Source: Streptomyces sp. NRRL WC-3605
GTDB taxonomy: Bacteria; Actinomycetota; Actinomycetes; Streptomycetales; Streptomycetaceae
NCBI RefSeq assembly: GCF_001509795.1
Contig: NZ_LLZN01000045.1
Location: 124,001-188,000 of the forward strand
Length of the DNA stretch: 64,000 nt
Direction: 5' to 3'
Positions within the stretch are counted from its first letter, which is position 1; every line of letters begins with the position of its first letter. The position numbers and the translations under genes are program-made. Of this stretch, positions 19,472 through 27,018 are shown piece by piece. The notes beneath the pieces were generated by a model. That model was not told where the DNA came from and did not search any database. It saw nothing but the letters and a program-made list of their open reading frames with translations.

Positions 19472-20893
19472 TCAGCCCATCTCCTCCAGTTTCTTGCCCT
19501 TGGTCTCCTTGACGAACTTCAGCACGAACGGGATCGAGAGCGCGGCGAAGGCCGTGTAGATCATGTAGGTGGCCGACAGGTTCCAGTCGGCCAGCGACGG
19601 GAAGCTCGCGGTGATGGCCCAGTTGGCGATCCACTGCGCGGCCGCCGCCACGCCGAGCGCGGCGGCGCGCAGCCGGTTGGGGAACATCTCGCCGAGCAGG
19701 ACCCACACGACGACGCCCCACGACAGGGCGAAGAACAGCACGAACACATGCGCGGCGATCAGCGCGACCCAGCCCTGCGTGGCCGGCAGCTTGCCGTCGA
19801 CGAGGTCGTAGGAGAACGCCCACGCCTCCAGGCCGAGGCCGACGACCATGCCGACGGAACCGATCAGCGCGAGCGGTTTGCGGCCGACCCGGTCGACGAA
19901 GATGATCGCGATGACCGTGCCGACGATGTTGATGATCGACGTCGTGAACGAGTAGAAGAACGAGTCGGTCGGGTCGACGCCGACGGACTGCCACAGCGTG
20001 GACGAGTAGTAGAAGGCCACGTTGATGCCGACGAACTGCTGGAAGGCCGACAGGCCGATGCCGATCCACACGATCGGCTTGAAGAGGAACGTGCCGCCCA
20101 GCAGGTCCTTGAACGACGACCTGTGCTCGGAGCGCATCGCCTGCTCGATCTCGGAGATCCGGGCGTCGAAGTCGACGTCCTCGTTCTCGACCTCCGCCAG
20201 GATGCTCCGGGCGCGCTCGCGCTTGCCGACCGAGATCAGGAAGCGGGGCGACTCGGGGATCGCGAAGGACAGCAGGCCGTACAGGACGGCCGGGATCACC
20301 ATGACGCCGAGCATGACCTGCCAGGCCTCGAGCCCCATCAGCCGGCCGCGCTGGTCGCCTCCCGCGGCGTTGAGGATTCCCCAGTTGACCAGCTGCGACA
20401 TCGCGATACCGACGACGATCGCCGCCTGCTGGAAGGACCCCAGGCGCCCGCGGTAGGCGGGCGGCGCCACCTCGGCGATGTAGGCGGGGCCGATCACGGA
20501 CGCCATGCCGATGGCGAAGCCGCCCACGATCCGCCAGAAGGCGAGGTCCCACAGCGCGAACGGCAGCGCCGAGCCGACGGCGCTGATCGTGAACAGGACG
20601 GCGGCGATCTGCATGCAGCGGATACGGCCGATCCGGTCGGCGATCCGGCCCGCGGTCGCCGCGCCGATGGCACAGCCGATCAGCGCGATCGCGATGACCT
20701 GGGCCAGTGCGGCCGAGCCGACGTCGTAGCGGTCCCGGACGGCCTCAACGGCACCATTGATCACCGAGCTGTCGTAGCCGAACAGGAAGCCGCCCATGGC
20801 GGCTGCCGCTGCGATGAAGATGGCGTGCCCCAGATGATCAGGGTGGGCCGTGGAGGCTCCTGACCGGGGTGATTGCGACGCGGTGCTGGTCAC
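19472..20893 (-). CDS. Sugar porter family MFS transporter
   Basis: 473-residue sugar-proton symporter of the GalP/XylE class with 12 helices. Signatures are GGFLFGYDSSVINGA (TM1), RIADRIGRIRCM (loop 2-3), PESPRFLI before the central loop, QQFVGINVAFYYSSTLW (TM7, sugar contacts) and VDRVGRKPLALIG. GTG 20893 is preceded by GAGGAG five bases upstream. A perfect 18-bp palindrome (20938-20955) sits 45 bases upstream and is probably the operator. No sugar kinase or regulator is adjacent, so the substrate is unknown. Confidence 0.92.
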   Translation of the reverse strand: MTSTASQSPRSGASTAHPDHLGHAIFIAAAAAMGGFLFGYDSSVINGAVEAVRDRYDVGSAALAQVIAIALIGCAIGAATAGRIADRIGRIRCMQIAAVLFTISAVGSALPFALWDLAFWRIVGGFAIGMASVIGPAYIAEVAPPAYRGRLGSFQQAAIVVGIAMSQLVNWGILNAAGGDQRGRLMGLEAWQVMLGVMVIPAVLYGLLSFAIPESPRFLISVGKRERARSILAEVENEDVDFDARISEIEQAMRSEHRSSFKDLLGGTFLFKPIVWIGIGLSAFQQFVGINVAFYYSSTLWQSVGVDPTDSFFYSFTTSIINIVGTVIAIIFVDRVGRKPLALIGSVGMVVGLGLEAWAFSYDLVDGKLPATQGWVALIAAHVFVLFFALSWGVVVWVLLGEMFPNRLRAAALGVAAAAQWIANWAITASFPSLADWNLSATYMIYTAFAALSIPFVLKFVKETKGKKLEEMG

Positions 20894-20937
20894 GTGTACT
20901 CCTCGGGCCGCCGGCAGAGCCGCCGGGCGACGGACGG

Positions 20938-20955
20938 TGATCACGTCCGTGATCA
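20938..20955. promoter_or_regulatory. Perfect palindrome upstream of sugar transporter
   Basis: TGATCACG-TC-CGTGATCA, with 8-bp arms and a 2-bp centre, lies 45 bases before the transporter's GTG. Its size and symmetry fit a dimeric repressor such as a GntR or LacI protein; the regulator is not in the window. Confidence 0.6.
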
Positions 20956-21143
20956 ACGGTATGGCTCCTTCCCGGTGCCCCCTGCGCGCGCCGATATGCC
21001 TGAACCGGGGCACGCTGGAAACCGTCCGCCTCCCCGGGGGTTGCCGCAGACGGGAGGGCCGCCCGGCCGGGAGGGGTGCGGGCAGTCGTCGCCGGGACCG
21101 TGCCGCGCCGGACGGGCGGGGCCGCGAACGGAAGGGAAGATCC

Positions 21144-21890
21144 ATGAAGGTCGTAGTGATCGGCGGTACCGGGCTCATCGGCTCGAAGGTGGTCGCCGAG
21201 GTCGAGGGGCGCGGGCACGAGGCGGTGGCCGCCTCGCCCACCACCGGGGTGGACACGCTGACGGGTGCGGGCCTGGCCGAGGTCCTGAAGGGGGCGTCCG
21301 TCGTCGTCGACGTCACGAACAGCCCGTCGTTCGCCGACGACGCCGTGCTGGACTTCTTCCGCCGCTCCACGGCCAACCAGCTGGAGGCCGAGCGGGCGGC
21401 GGGGGTGGCGCATCACGTGGCGCTGTCCGTCGTCGGCACCGACCGGCTGCAGGAGGCCGGCTACTTCCGCGCCAAGCAGGCGCAGGAGGACATGATCCGG
21501 GAGTCCGGGGTCCCGTTCTCGATCGTGCGGGCGACGCAGTTCTTCGAGTTCGCCCAGGGCCTGGCGGACTCGGCCAACCAGGGCGGCACGGTGTCCGTCG
21601 CCCCCATCAAGATCCAGCCGATCTTCTCCGGGGACGTGGCGGCGGCCGTGGCCCGCACCGCGGTGGGCGCGCCGGTCGGGGGGATCGTGGAGGTCGCCGG
21701 GCCGGACACCTTCGAGCTGGAGGACTTCATCCGGCAGGCCCTCACGGCCCAGGGCGACCCGCGCACGGTGGTGACCGACCCGCAGGGGCTGTACTGGGGC
21801 ACCGCGCTGAAGGACTCCGACCTGCTGCCCGGCCCGGACGCGTCGATCGGCGCGACCTCCCTGGCGGAGTGGACCGCGCGGCAGGCATAG
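21144..21890 (+). CDS. NAD(P)-binding SDR/NmrA-like oxidoreductase
   Basis: 248-residue atypical short-chain dehydrogenase. MKVVVIGGTGLIGSKVVAEV is the GxxGxxG Rossmann start, ALSVVGTDRLQEAGYFRAKQAQEDMIRESGVPFSIVRATQFFEF is the usual NmrA-type middle part with a Y-x3-K-like pair, and there is no long substrate domain. Start ATG 21144 is preceded by GGAAGGGAAGA. Convergent with the AraC-type gene at 21945. It may act on quinones or as a redox sensor; the substrate is not inferable. Confidence 0.85.
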   Translation: MKVVVIGGTGLIGSKVVAEVEGRGHEAVAASPTTGVDTLTGAGLAEVLKGASVVVDVTNSPSFADDAVLDFFRRSTANQLEAERAAGVAHHVALSVVGTDRLQEAGYFRAKQAQEDMIRESGVPFSIVRATQFFEFAQGLADSANQGGTVSVAPIKIQPIFSGDVAAAVARTAVGAPVGGIVEVAGPDTFELEDFIRQALTAQGDPRTVVTDPQGLYWGTALKDSDLLPGPDASIGATSLAEWTARQA

Positions 21891-21944
21891 GACGCCGAGG
21901 CGCCGGGCCGTGTCACCGGTCCGGCGCCTCCACATGGCCGCTTG

Positions 21945-22814
21945 CTACGCGGGCTCGACCGGGAGCCACAGCTCGCAGGTCGCGGTGCTGAAATCGGCCG
22001 CGCGGTCCAGGACGGCGACGATCGACGGTCCCGTCCGCAGCCGCCACGGGTTCGACGGGAACCACTCGGTCGCCGTCGCCGCCCAGGTGGTCTGCAGGGC
22101 CTCCGGATGCGGTCCGCTGGTCCGGAAGACCGCCCACATCCCCGCCGCCACCTCGATGACGTCGAGGCCGTCCGGGGCGGGCGTGTCGCGGCCGAGGGCG
22201 ACACCGTGCAGATAGGTCAGCTCGCTGCCCTCCGTGCCGTCCGGGTCGACGCCGTCGCTGACCGCCAGGAGGCCGGCCGGTTCGCCGTCGCCGAGGGCCT
22301 TGAGCCGGGCGTGCTCCTCCTGCGGCAGCGCGGCGATGTGCCGCTGGATGTGCGGGTTGACGCCCCGGTGGATGAGCGGGACGCGGGCGGCGTGGCCGGC
22401 GAGCCGGAACGCGGGGCGGTCGACGAGACGGGTGTCCATGGGAGTGCTCCCTTCGACGGTCAGGCGGAACCTGAGCTGCGGTTGTGTGCGCAGGGGACCT
22501 CCGTCACGGCGTACGTCACCGGGTCCGGCACCGTGGACGGACCGGAACGCGCGTCCGAACGCCTCGCTGGAGCCGTAGCCGTACCGGACGGCGACGTCCA
22601 GCAGGTCGGCGTCGCCCCGGACGACGTCCGCGGCGGCCACGGTCATGCGGCGCCGCCGCACGTACTCCGACAGGGGCATGCCGGCGAGCGACGAGAACAT
22701 CCGCCGCAGGTGGTACTCGGTCGTACCGAGCTCCCCGGCGAGTTCGCCGACGTCGAGCTCCTCGCCGAGGTGCGCCTCGACCTGGTCGACGAGCCGGTTG
22801 AGTGCCGAGATCAT
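21945..22814 (-). CDS. AraC-type regulator with GyrI-like effector domain
   Basis: 289 residues. Residues 1-105 hold two AraC helix-turn-helix motifs (VDQVEAHLGEELDVGELAGELGTTEYHLRRMFSSLAGMPLSEYVRRRR and DLLDVAVRYGYGSSEAFGRAFRSVHGAGP). Residues about 125-289 form a GyrI/SOUL-like small-molecule domain (MDTRLVDRPAFRLAGHAARVPLIHRG). The order resembles the Rob/BltR style of multidrug-sensing activators. ATG 22814 has GGGAGA upstream. Divergent from the XRE gene at 22921. Confidence 0.9.
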   Translation of the reverse strand: MISALNRLVDQVEAHLGEELDVGELAGELGTTEYHLRRMFSSLAGMPLSEYVRRRRMTVAAADVVRGDADLLDVAVRYGYGSSEAFGRAFRSVHGAGPGDVRRDGGPLRTQPQLRFRLTVEGSTPMDTRLVDRPAFRLAGHAARVPLIHRGVNPHIQRHIAALPQEEHARLKALGDGEPAGLLAVSDGVDPDGTEGSELTYLHGVALGRDTPAPDGLDVIEVAAGMWAVFRTSGPHPEALQTTWAATATEWFPSNPWRLRTGPSIVAVLDRAADFSTATCELWLPVEPA

Positions 22815-22920
22815 GAGGTCTCCCTTCACGGACAACCCTGGCAGCGGGCACTCCGGCCGCGCCCGATCGTTGCGGTCCGATCCGATCATGCGCCCTCGGC
22901 GCCTGGCGCAAGATGGAGAC

Positions 22921-23754
22921 ATGAACCGACTTGGTGACGCGCTGCGCGCGTGGCGGGACCGGCTGGACCCGGGGGAGGCCGGGTTGCCGCACGGAGTGCG
23001 ACGCCGGGTGCCCGGGTTGCGGCGCGCCGAGCTGGCCCTGCTCGCCGGGATCTCCGTCGAGTACGTCGTCCGGCTCGAACAGGGGCGGGTGCCCACGCCC
23101 TCCGCGCAGGTGTGCTCGGCGCTGGCCCGTGCCCTGCGGCTGTCCGACGACGAGCACGCGCATCTGCTGCGCCTGGCCGGCCACGCCGCCGAACCCGGCC
23201 GCATCCCGCGGGTCGTCCCGGCGAGCCTGTACCGGATCATGGACCAGCTGTCCGCCCAGCCGGTGGCGGTCTACGACGCCATCTGGCAACTCCTGTACTG
23301 GAACCCGCTGTTCGCGGCCACGTTCGGGGAGGGCGCGGTGGGCGAGGCCGAGGACAGCAATGTGCTCCTGTGGCAGTTCCTGGCGGAGCTGCCCCGGGTA
23401 CGGCAGTCGCCGTCGGAGCGGGAGGCGTTCGAGGAGTCCCTGATCGCCGACCTGCGCGCCACGACCAGCCGGTATCCGGGTGACCCGGACGTCGAGGCGC
23501 TGATCACGAAGCTTGGCCGCAGTCCGCGGTTCCGTGAGCTGTGGAGCCGCGGCGCGGTCGGTGGACACGAGAGCGCGCTCAAGAGGGTGGAGCATCCGGA
23601 GGTCGGGGAGATCGCCCTGCTCTCCGACATCCTGACCACCGCGGGCGGCCTCCGCCTCGTGGTGTTCACCCCGCAGCCGGGCACCGACGCCCGGAGCAAG
23701 CTCGACCTCCTCGGCGCGGTCGGCCTGCAGACCCTGTCCACCGTCTCGGAGTGA
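22921..23754 (+). CDS. XRE-family regulator with MmyB-like ligand-binding domain
   Basis: 277 residues. The helix-turn-helix is RRRVPGLRRAELALLAGISVEYVVRLEQGRVPTPSAQVCSALARALRLSDDE (about 22-80). The MmyB-like domain follows with VYDAIWQLLYWNPLFAATFGE and ATTSRYPGDPDVEALI, a PAS-like fold that may bind fatty acids. In Streptomyces such genes often control a neighbouring oxidoreductase. Here the neighbours are the AraC-type gene (divergent) and the DUF916 gene (convergent). ATG 22921 has GGAGAC just upstream. Confidence 0.9.
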   Translation: MNRLGDALRAWRDRLDPGEAGLPHGVRRRVPGLRRAELALLAGISVEYVVRLEQGRVPTPSAQVCSALARALRLSDDEHAHLLRLAGHAAEPGRIPRVVPASLYRIMDQLSAQPVAVYDAIWQLLYWNPLFAATFGEGAVGEAEDSNVLLWQFLAELPRVRQSPSEREAFEESLIADLRATTSRYPGDPDVEALITKLGRSPRFRELWSRGAVGGHESALKRVEHPEVGEIALLSDILTTAGGLRLVVFTPQPGTDARSKLDLLGAVGLQTLSTVSE

Positions 23755-23776
23755 ACGTCCCGGACGTCCTGGCCTT

Positions 23777-24820
23777 CTAGGCCTCTTGCAGCGCCCGCTC
23801 CACGGCCTCCCGTACACGGGCGGCCTCACGTTCCCTGCGCCGCGCGCGTGCCCGGCGTACGAGGAGCAGAGCCACGGCGACGACGAGGAGGAGCAGGCCG
23901 ACGATCCAGGGGACGGCCCAGACGTGCGCGGTGGCCTCGACGGGCTTCAGGGGCGTGGTGGAGCCGGAGGCATCGGTGAGCAGGGGCAGCAGCTTGACGG
24001 TCGCCGTGAGGCGTACGCCGGGTGCGACGCCCCGCACGGGCACCTTCACCTTCCACCGCTCCCCCGGCAGCAGCTTCGGGGTGTCCTCGATGTCGCCCGC
24101 CGCTGTGCGCAGCCAGCCGAACGGCCCCTGGACGGAGACGTCCTGGCGGGCGGAGAGCAGAGCGTTGCCCGTGTTGCGGACCGTGTAGGTGACGGTGGCC
24201 GTGCCTTTGGCGAACGGGTTCGCGGTGCCGTCGTAGCCGACGTGCAGGTCCTCGACGGCCAGGCGGGGCGTGAGCTCACCGCCGACGCGCACGGCGAGGC
24301 GGACACCGAGGCGCCGGTCGACGTTGATGCCGGCGGCGGTGTCGGACTGCTTGAGGGAGGTGAGGAGGCCGCCGACGTGGTCTCCGGGGGTGGCGTTCTT
24401 CGGGACGCCGACGGTGAAGGGCACGTCGGCGGACCTGCCCGGCGCGATGGTGAGGGCGTCGACCCGGGGGTGCACCCAGGCGCCGACGCCCACGGACTTC
24501 TTCTCCCGGGTGAGCAGGTCGAGTTGGCCCGCGTCGGTGGTGTAGCCGTCGGAGGCGTAGACGGCCAGGCGGAGCGTGGTCCGGCCGCGGTTGGTGACGA
24601 CCATCGTGTCCTCGACCGTGCCGCCCGGGTTCACGGCGTAGCCGAAGCTGGAGCGGTTGTCGCCGTAAGCGTTGGCGGCGGTCCGGACCGTCCAGCTGAC
24701 GTCGCCGTCGGCGGCCGTGGCGGGTCCCGCGCGCAGGCCGGTGAGCGCGAGGGCGGTGAGCAGGACGAGGGCCGCGCCGCGCACGAGCGCGGCGAGGCGG
24801 AGACGTCTGGGCGTGGGCAT
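23777..24820 (-). CDS. DUF916 / WxL-interacting-like membrane-anchored surface protein
   Basis: 347 residues: a signal peptide (LVRGAALVLLTALALTGLRAGPATA, cleaved near residue 37), an external part of two Ig-like domains, one C-terminal membrane helix (VWAVPWIVGLLLLVVAVALLLV) and a basic cytosolic tail. The first domain (DVSWTVRTAANAYGDNRSSFGYAVNPGGTVEDTMVVTNRG...LRLAVYASDG) matches the peptidoglycan-binding half of DUF916/WxLIP proteins, the partners of WxL-domain proteins in Firmicutes. It follows the metallophosphatase gene on the same strand, and that protein ends in a WxL-like domain, so the two may bind on the cell surface. Start ATG 24820 has AGGAGAA. Confidence 0.82.
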   Translation of the reverse strand: MPTPRRLRLAALVRGAALVLLTALALTGLRAGPATAADGDVSWTVRTAANAYGDNRSSFGYAVNPGGTVEDTMVVTNRGRTTLRLAVYASDGYTTDAGQLDLLTREKKSVGVGAWVHPRVDALTIAPGRSADVPFTVGVPKNATPGDHVGGLLTSLKQSDTAAGINVDRRLGVRLAVRVGGELTPRLAVEDLHVGYDGTANPFAKGTATVTYTVRNTGNALLSARQDVSVQGPFGWLRTAAGDIEDTPKLLPGERWKVKVPVRGVAPGVRLTATVKLLPLLTDASGSTTPLKPVEATAHVWAVPWIVGLLLLVVAVALLLVRRARARRREREAARVREAVERALQEA

Positions 24821-24846
24821 CTGGGGGGTTCTCCTGGAGCGGGGGC

Positions 24847-24882
24847 GGTGTGGCAGGGCGCCCTGAGGCGCCCTGCCACACC
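24847..24882 (-). terminator. Perfect 16-bp hairpin between phosphatase and DUF916 gene
   Basis: 24847-24862 and 24867-24882 are exact inverse repeats around CTGA. It lies after the phosphatase stop and only 27 bases before the DUF916 start codon. It would act as terminator, attenuator or mRNA 3'-end stabiliser giving more phosphatase than DUF916 message. Confidence 0.8.
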
Positions 24883-24935
24883 GGTGGAACGGTCCCGCCG
24901 CCCCGCTCGGCGCGGCGGCGGGGTGGGGTGTCCGG

Positions 24936-26894
24936 TCAGCTGCTCAGCGCGGTGATGGTGAGGGTCGCGCGGTACGAGCCCTTCGCGACGCTGTCCGGGA
25001 TCTTCAGGTCGAGGTCGGCGCCCAGCCGGGCACCGCCGCGCGGGTGGCCCTGCTCGGCGGAGGCGAGCCCGCGCGAGACGGACAGGCCCGTGCCCTGGTC
25101 GTCGTAGCCGGAGGCCACCGCGTCGGCGGCCGTGGCGCCGGCGCCGGCGTCGAGGACGTACGGCTTCCAGCCGAGGTAGGAGCCGGAGAACTTCTTGTCG
25201 GCGTCCTTGAACTCGCTCACGTCGGCCGAGATCGACCAGGGCGCGAGCGAGCGGCGGCTGTCCGTCACCAGCAGGGGGTTGATCTTGCCGGCGGCCTCGA
25301 AGTGGTCGCCGTCCTGCTCCTTGGCGGTGCCGAGGTCCACCAGGCCGTTGTAGCCGTCGATGGTCCAGCCGAACTCGCCGGGGGCGGCGTTCGGCACGTT
25401 GACCTGGAGGGACTGTCCGTCACCGTGGTACGGGTGCACGGTGACCTTGTCGACCACCGAGCCGACGGGCTTGTCCGGGTTGGAGCAGGGGACGTTGCCG
25501 TTGTCGACGGACGGGTTGGGCGTGGCGCAGGTGCCGGAGCGCAGGTTCTCCAGGACCAGCTTGTCGGACCGGACCTTGACCCGGACGTAGGAGCGGACGT
25601 GCTCCTGGTTCTCCACCGAGTTGAACCAGAAGTTGTCCGGGTTGAGCGGGTCGGGGCCGTTGCCCTGGACGCCGGTGCCGGAGCCGTCGGGCTTCTTGAT
25701 GTCGTAGTACTTCGAGCCGGAGGCCGAGTTGGCGGTCACGTAGATGACGCCGCCCGGGCCGGGGTAGACCTCGGCCTGGCCGGGCTGCTCCTCCGGGTTG
25801 GCCTTCTGACCGTTCTTGATCGCGTAGCTGCGGGAGTAGCTGTGGTCGTGGCCCTGCAGCACCATGTCGATGCCGAGGTCCGAGAAGGCCGTCGTGAAGT
25901 CCTTGCGGCGGTCCTTGTTGCCCTGGTCGTAGGAGTGGCTGGCGGGCGAGTAGATGGAGTGGTGGTAGACCAGCACCTTCCACTTGGCTTCCGAGCCGTG
26001 CTTCTTGATGACGTCGGTGATGTAGCCGACGTGCTGGGCGTCCTTGGTGTCGCTCTGGGCGTTGCTGTTGATGTCGATGAACAGCACGTCCTTGTGGATG
26101 AACCAGTAGTCGCCGCCCGACCGGGTCGCCGCGTCCTTGTCGTAGTACGCCTCGGACTTGTCGGTGTTGGGCGTGAAGTGGTGCTGCTCGTAGGACTTGC
26201 CGCCGACGTCGTGGTTGCCGATGGTGGCGGCGAGGGGGACCTGGCGGAGCTGGTCGGGGGCCAGGAACGACTTCCACTGGTTCTCGTCGTTGGCGCTCTC
26301 GACGTGGTCGCCGCCGGACACCAGCAGTTCGGCGTCGGGGTTGGCCTCGGTCGCCACCTTGAGGGTGTCGGCCCAGCCCGCGCCGTCCTTCTGCGCGTCG
26401 CCACTGGAGCCGATCTGGGGGTCGCCGAGGAAGAGGAAGTCGTAGTCGCCCTCGAAGTCCCGGGTCTTGAAGGTGTACGTCGGGGACCAGTCGCCCTCGC
26501 TGCCGACCCGGTAGGAGTAGGCCACGTTCTCCTTGAGACCGGTGATCGTGGCGTGCCGGTTGTAGCCGCCGCTGGAGGCGATGTTGGCGCCGCCGGTGGC
26601 GGCGAAGGTGGCCGCGTCGGCCGGGAACTGCCCATCGCTCAGGGTGGCGGTGGGGGCGACCTGGAGCTGCTGCGGGGTGTCCGCCGAGGAGTACCAGGTG
26701 ACGATCCGCTGGGTCTCGTCGGCGCCCACGCCGAGGATGACGCCGGACAGCCCGGCGGAGCCGGCCGCGGCGGCCGGAGCCGCCCCGCCGGCGCCGAGGG
26801 CCATGGTCAGCCCCAGCACGGCCGTGGCGGCACCGCCGGCCACGCGGCGTCTCGCGGCGCGGTCGGTCTGCGTCGTTCTACTGCTCGATCTCAT
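24936..26894 (-). CDS. Secreted metallophosphatase with C-terminal WxL-like domain
   Basis: 652 residues. A twin-arginine-like/Sec signal peptide (RAARRRVAGGAATAVLGLTMALGAG...AAAA) ends near residue 44. A fibronectin-like N-domain (50-143) leads into the calcineurin-type phosphatase core with GDPQ (Asp158), GGDH (Asp196), GNHD (Asn227-His228), YHHS and GHDH. This is the purple-acid-phosphatase metal-site order. The last 100 residues, starting at Trp553 (VTDSRRSLAPWSISADVSEF) and ending KGSYRATLTITAL, match the layout of a WxL cell-wall domain, with WSI in place of WxL. Four PHO-box units lie upstream, so phosphate starvation probably induces it. The DUF916 gene downstream is a likely surface partner. 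Confidence 0.9.
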   Translation of the reverse strand: MRSSSRTTQTDRAARRRVAGGAATAVLGLTMALGAGGAAPAAAAGSAGLSGVILGVGADETQRIVTWYSSADTPQQLQVAPTATLSDGQFPADAATFAATGGANIASSGGYNRHATITGLKENVAYSYRVGSEGDWSPTYTFKTRDFEGDYDFLFLGDPQIGSSGDAQKDGAGWADTLKVATEANPDAELLVSGGDHVESANDENQWKSFLAPDQLRQVPLAATIGNHDVGGKSYEQHHFTPNTDKSEAYYDKDAATRSGGDYWFIHKDVLFIDINSNAQSDTKDAQHVGYITDVIKKHGSEAKWKVLVYHHSIYSPASHSYDQGNKDRRKDFTTAFSDLGIDMVLQGHDHSYSRSYAIKNGQKANPEEQPGQAEVYPGPGGVIYVTANSASGSKYYDIKKPDGSGTGVQGNGPDPLNPDNFWFNSVENQEHVRSYVRVKVRSDKLVLENLRSGTCATPNPSVDNGNVPCSNPDKPVGSVVDKVTVHPYHGDGQSLQVNVPNAAPGEFGWTIDGYNGLVDLGTAKEQDGDHFEAAGKINPLLVTDSRRSLAPWSISADVSEFKDADKKFSGSYLGWKPYVLDAGAGATAADAVASGYDDQGTGLSVSRGLASAEQGHPRGGARLGADLDLKIPDSVAKGSYRATLTITALSS

Positions 26895-26955
26895 GGGTTC
26901 TTTCGTTCCTTATGCATGCATGAATGCACGGATTGGCGCTCTGTACGATCACCGT

Positions 26956-26999
26956 GCGGTGTGAACCGGAGGGAAACGATCCGGCCAAGTTGGCTGAAC
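26956..26999 (-). promoter_or_regulatory. PHO box of four 11-bp direct-repeat units
   Basis: Read on the minus strand, four consecutive 11-mers follow each other: GTTCAGCCAAC, TTGGCCGGATC, GTTTCCCTCCG and GTTCACACCGC. Units 1, 3 and 4 fit the Streptomyces PhoP direct repeat (GTTCACC plus 4 bases); unit 2 is weak. The block ends 61 bases before the phosphatase ATG, the normal place for PhoP activation. It also lies just after the HupE/UreJ stop. Confidence 0.78.
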
Positions 27000-27018
27000 G
27001 TCCCACCAAACAGGGGCT

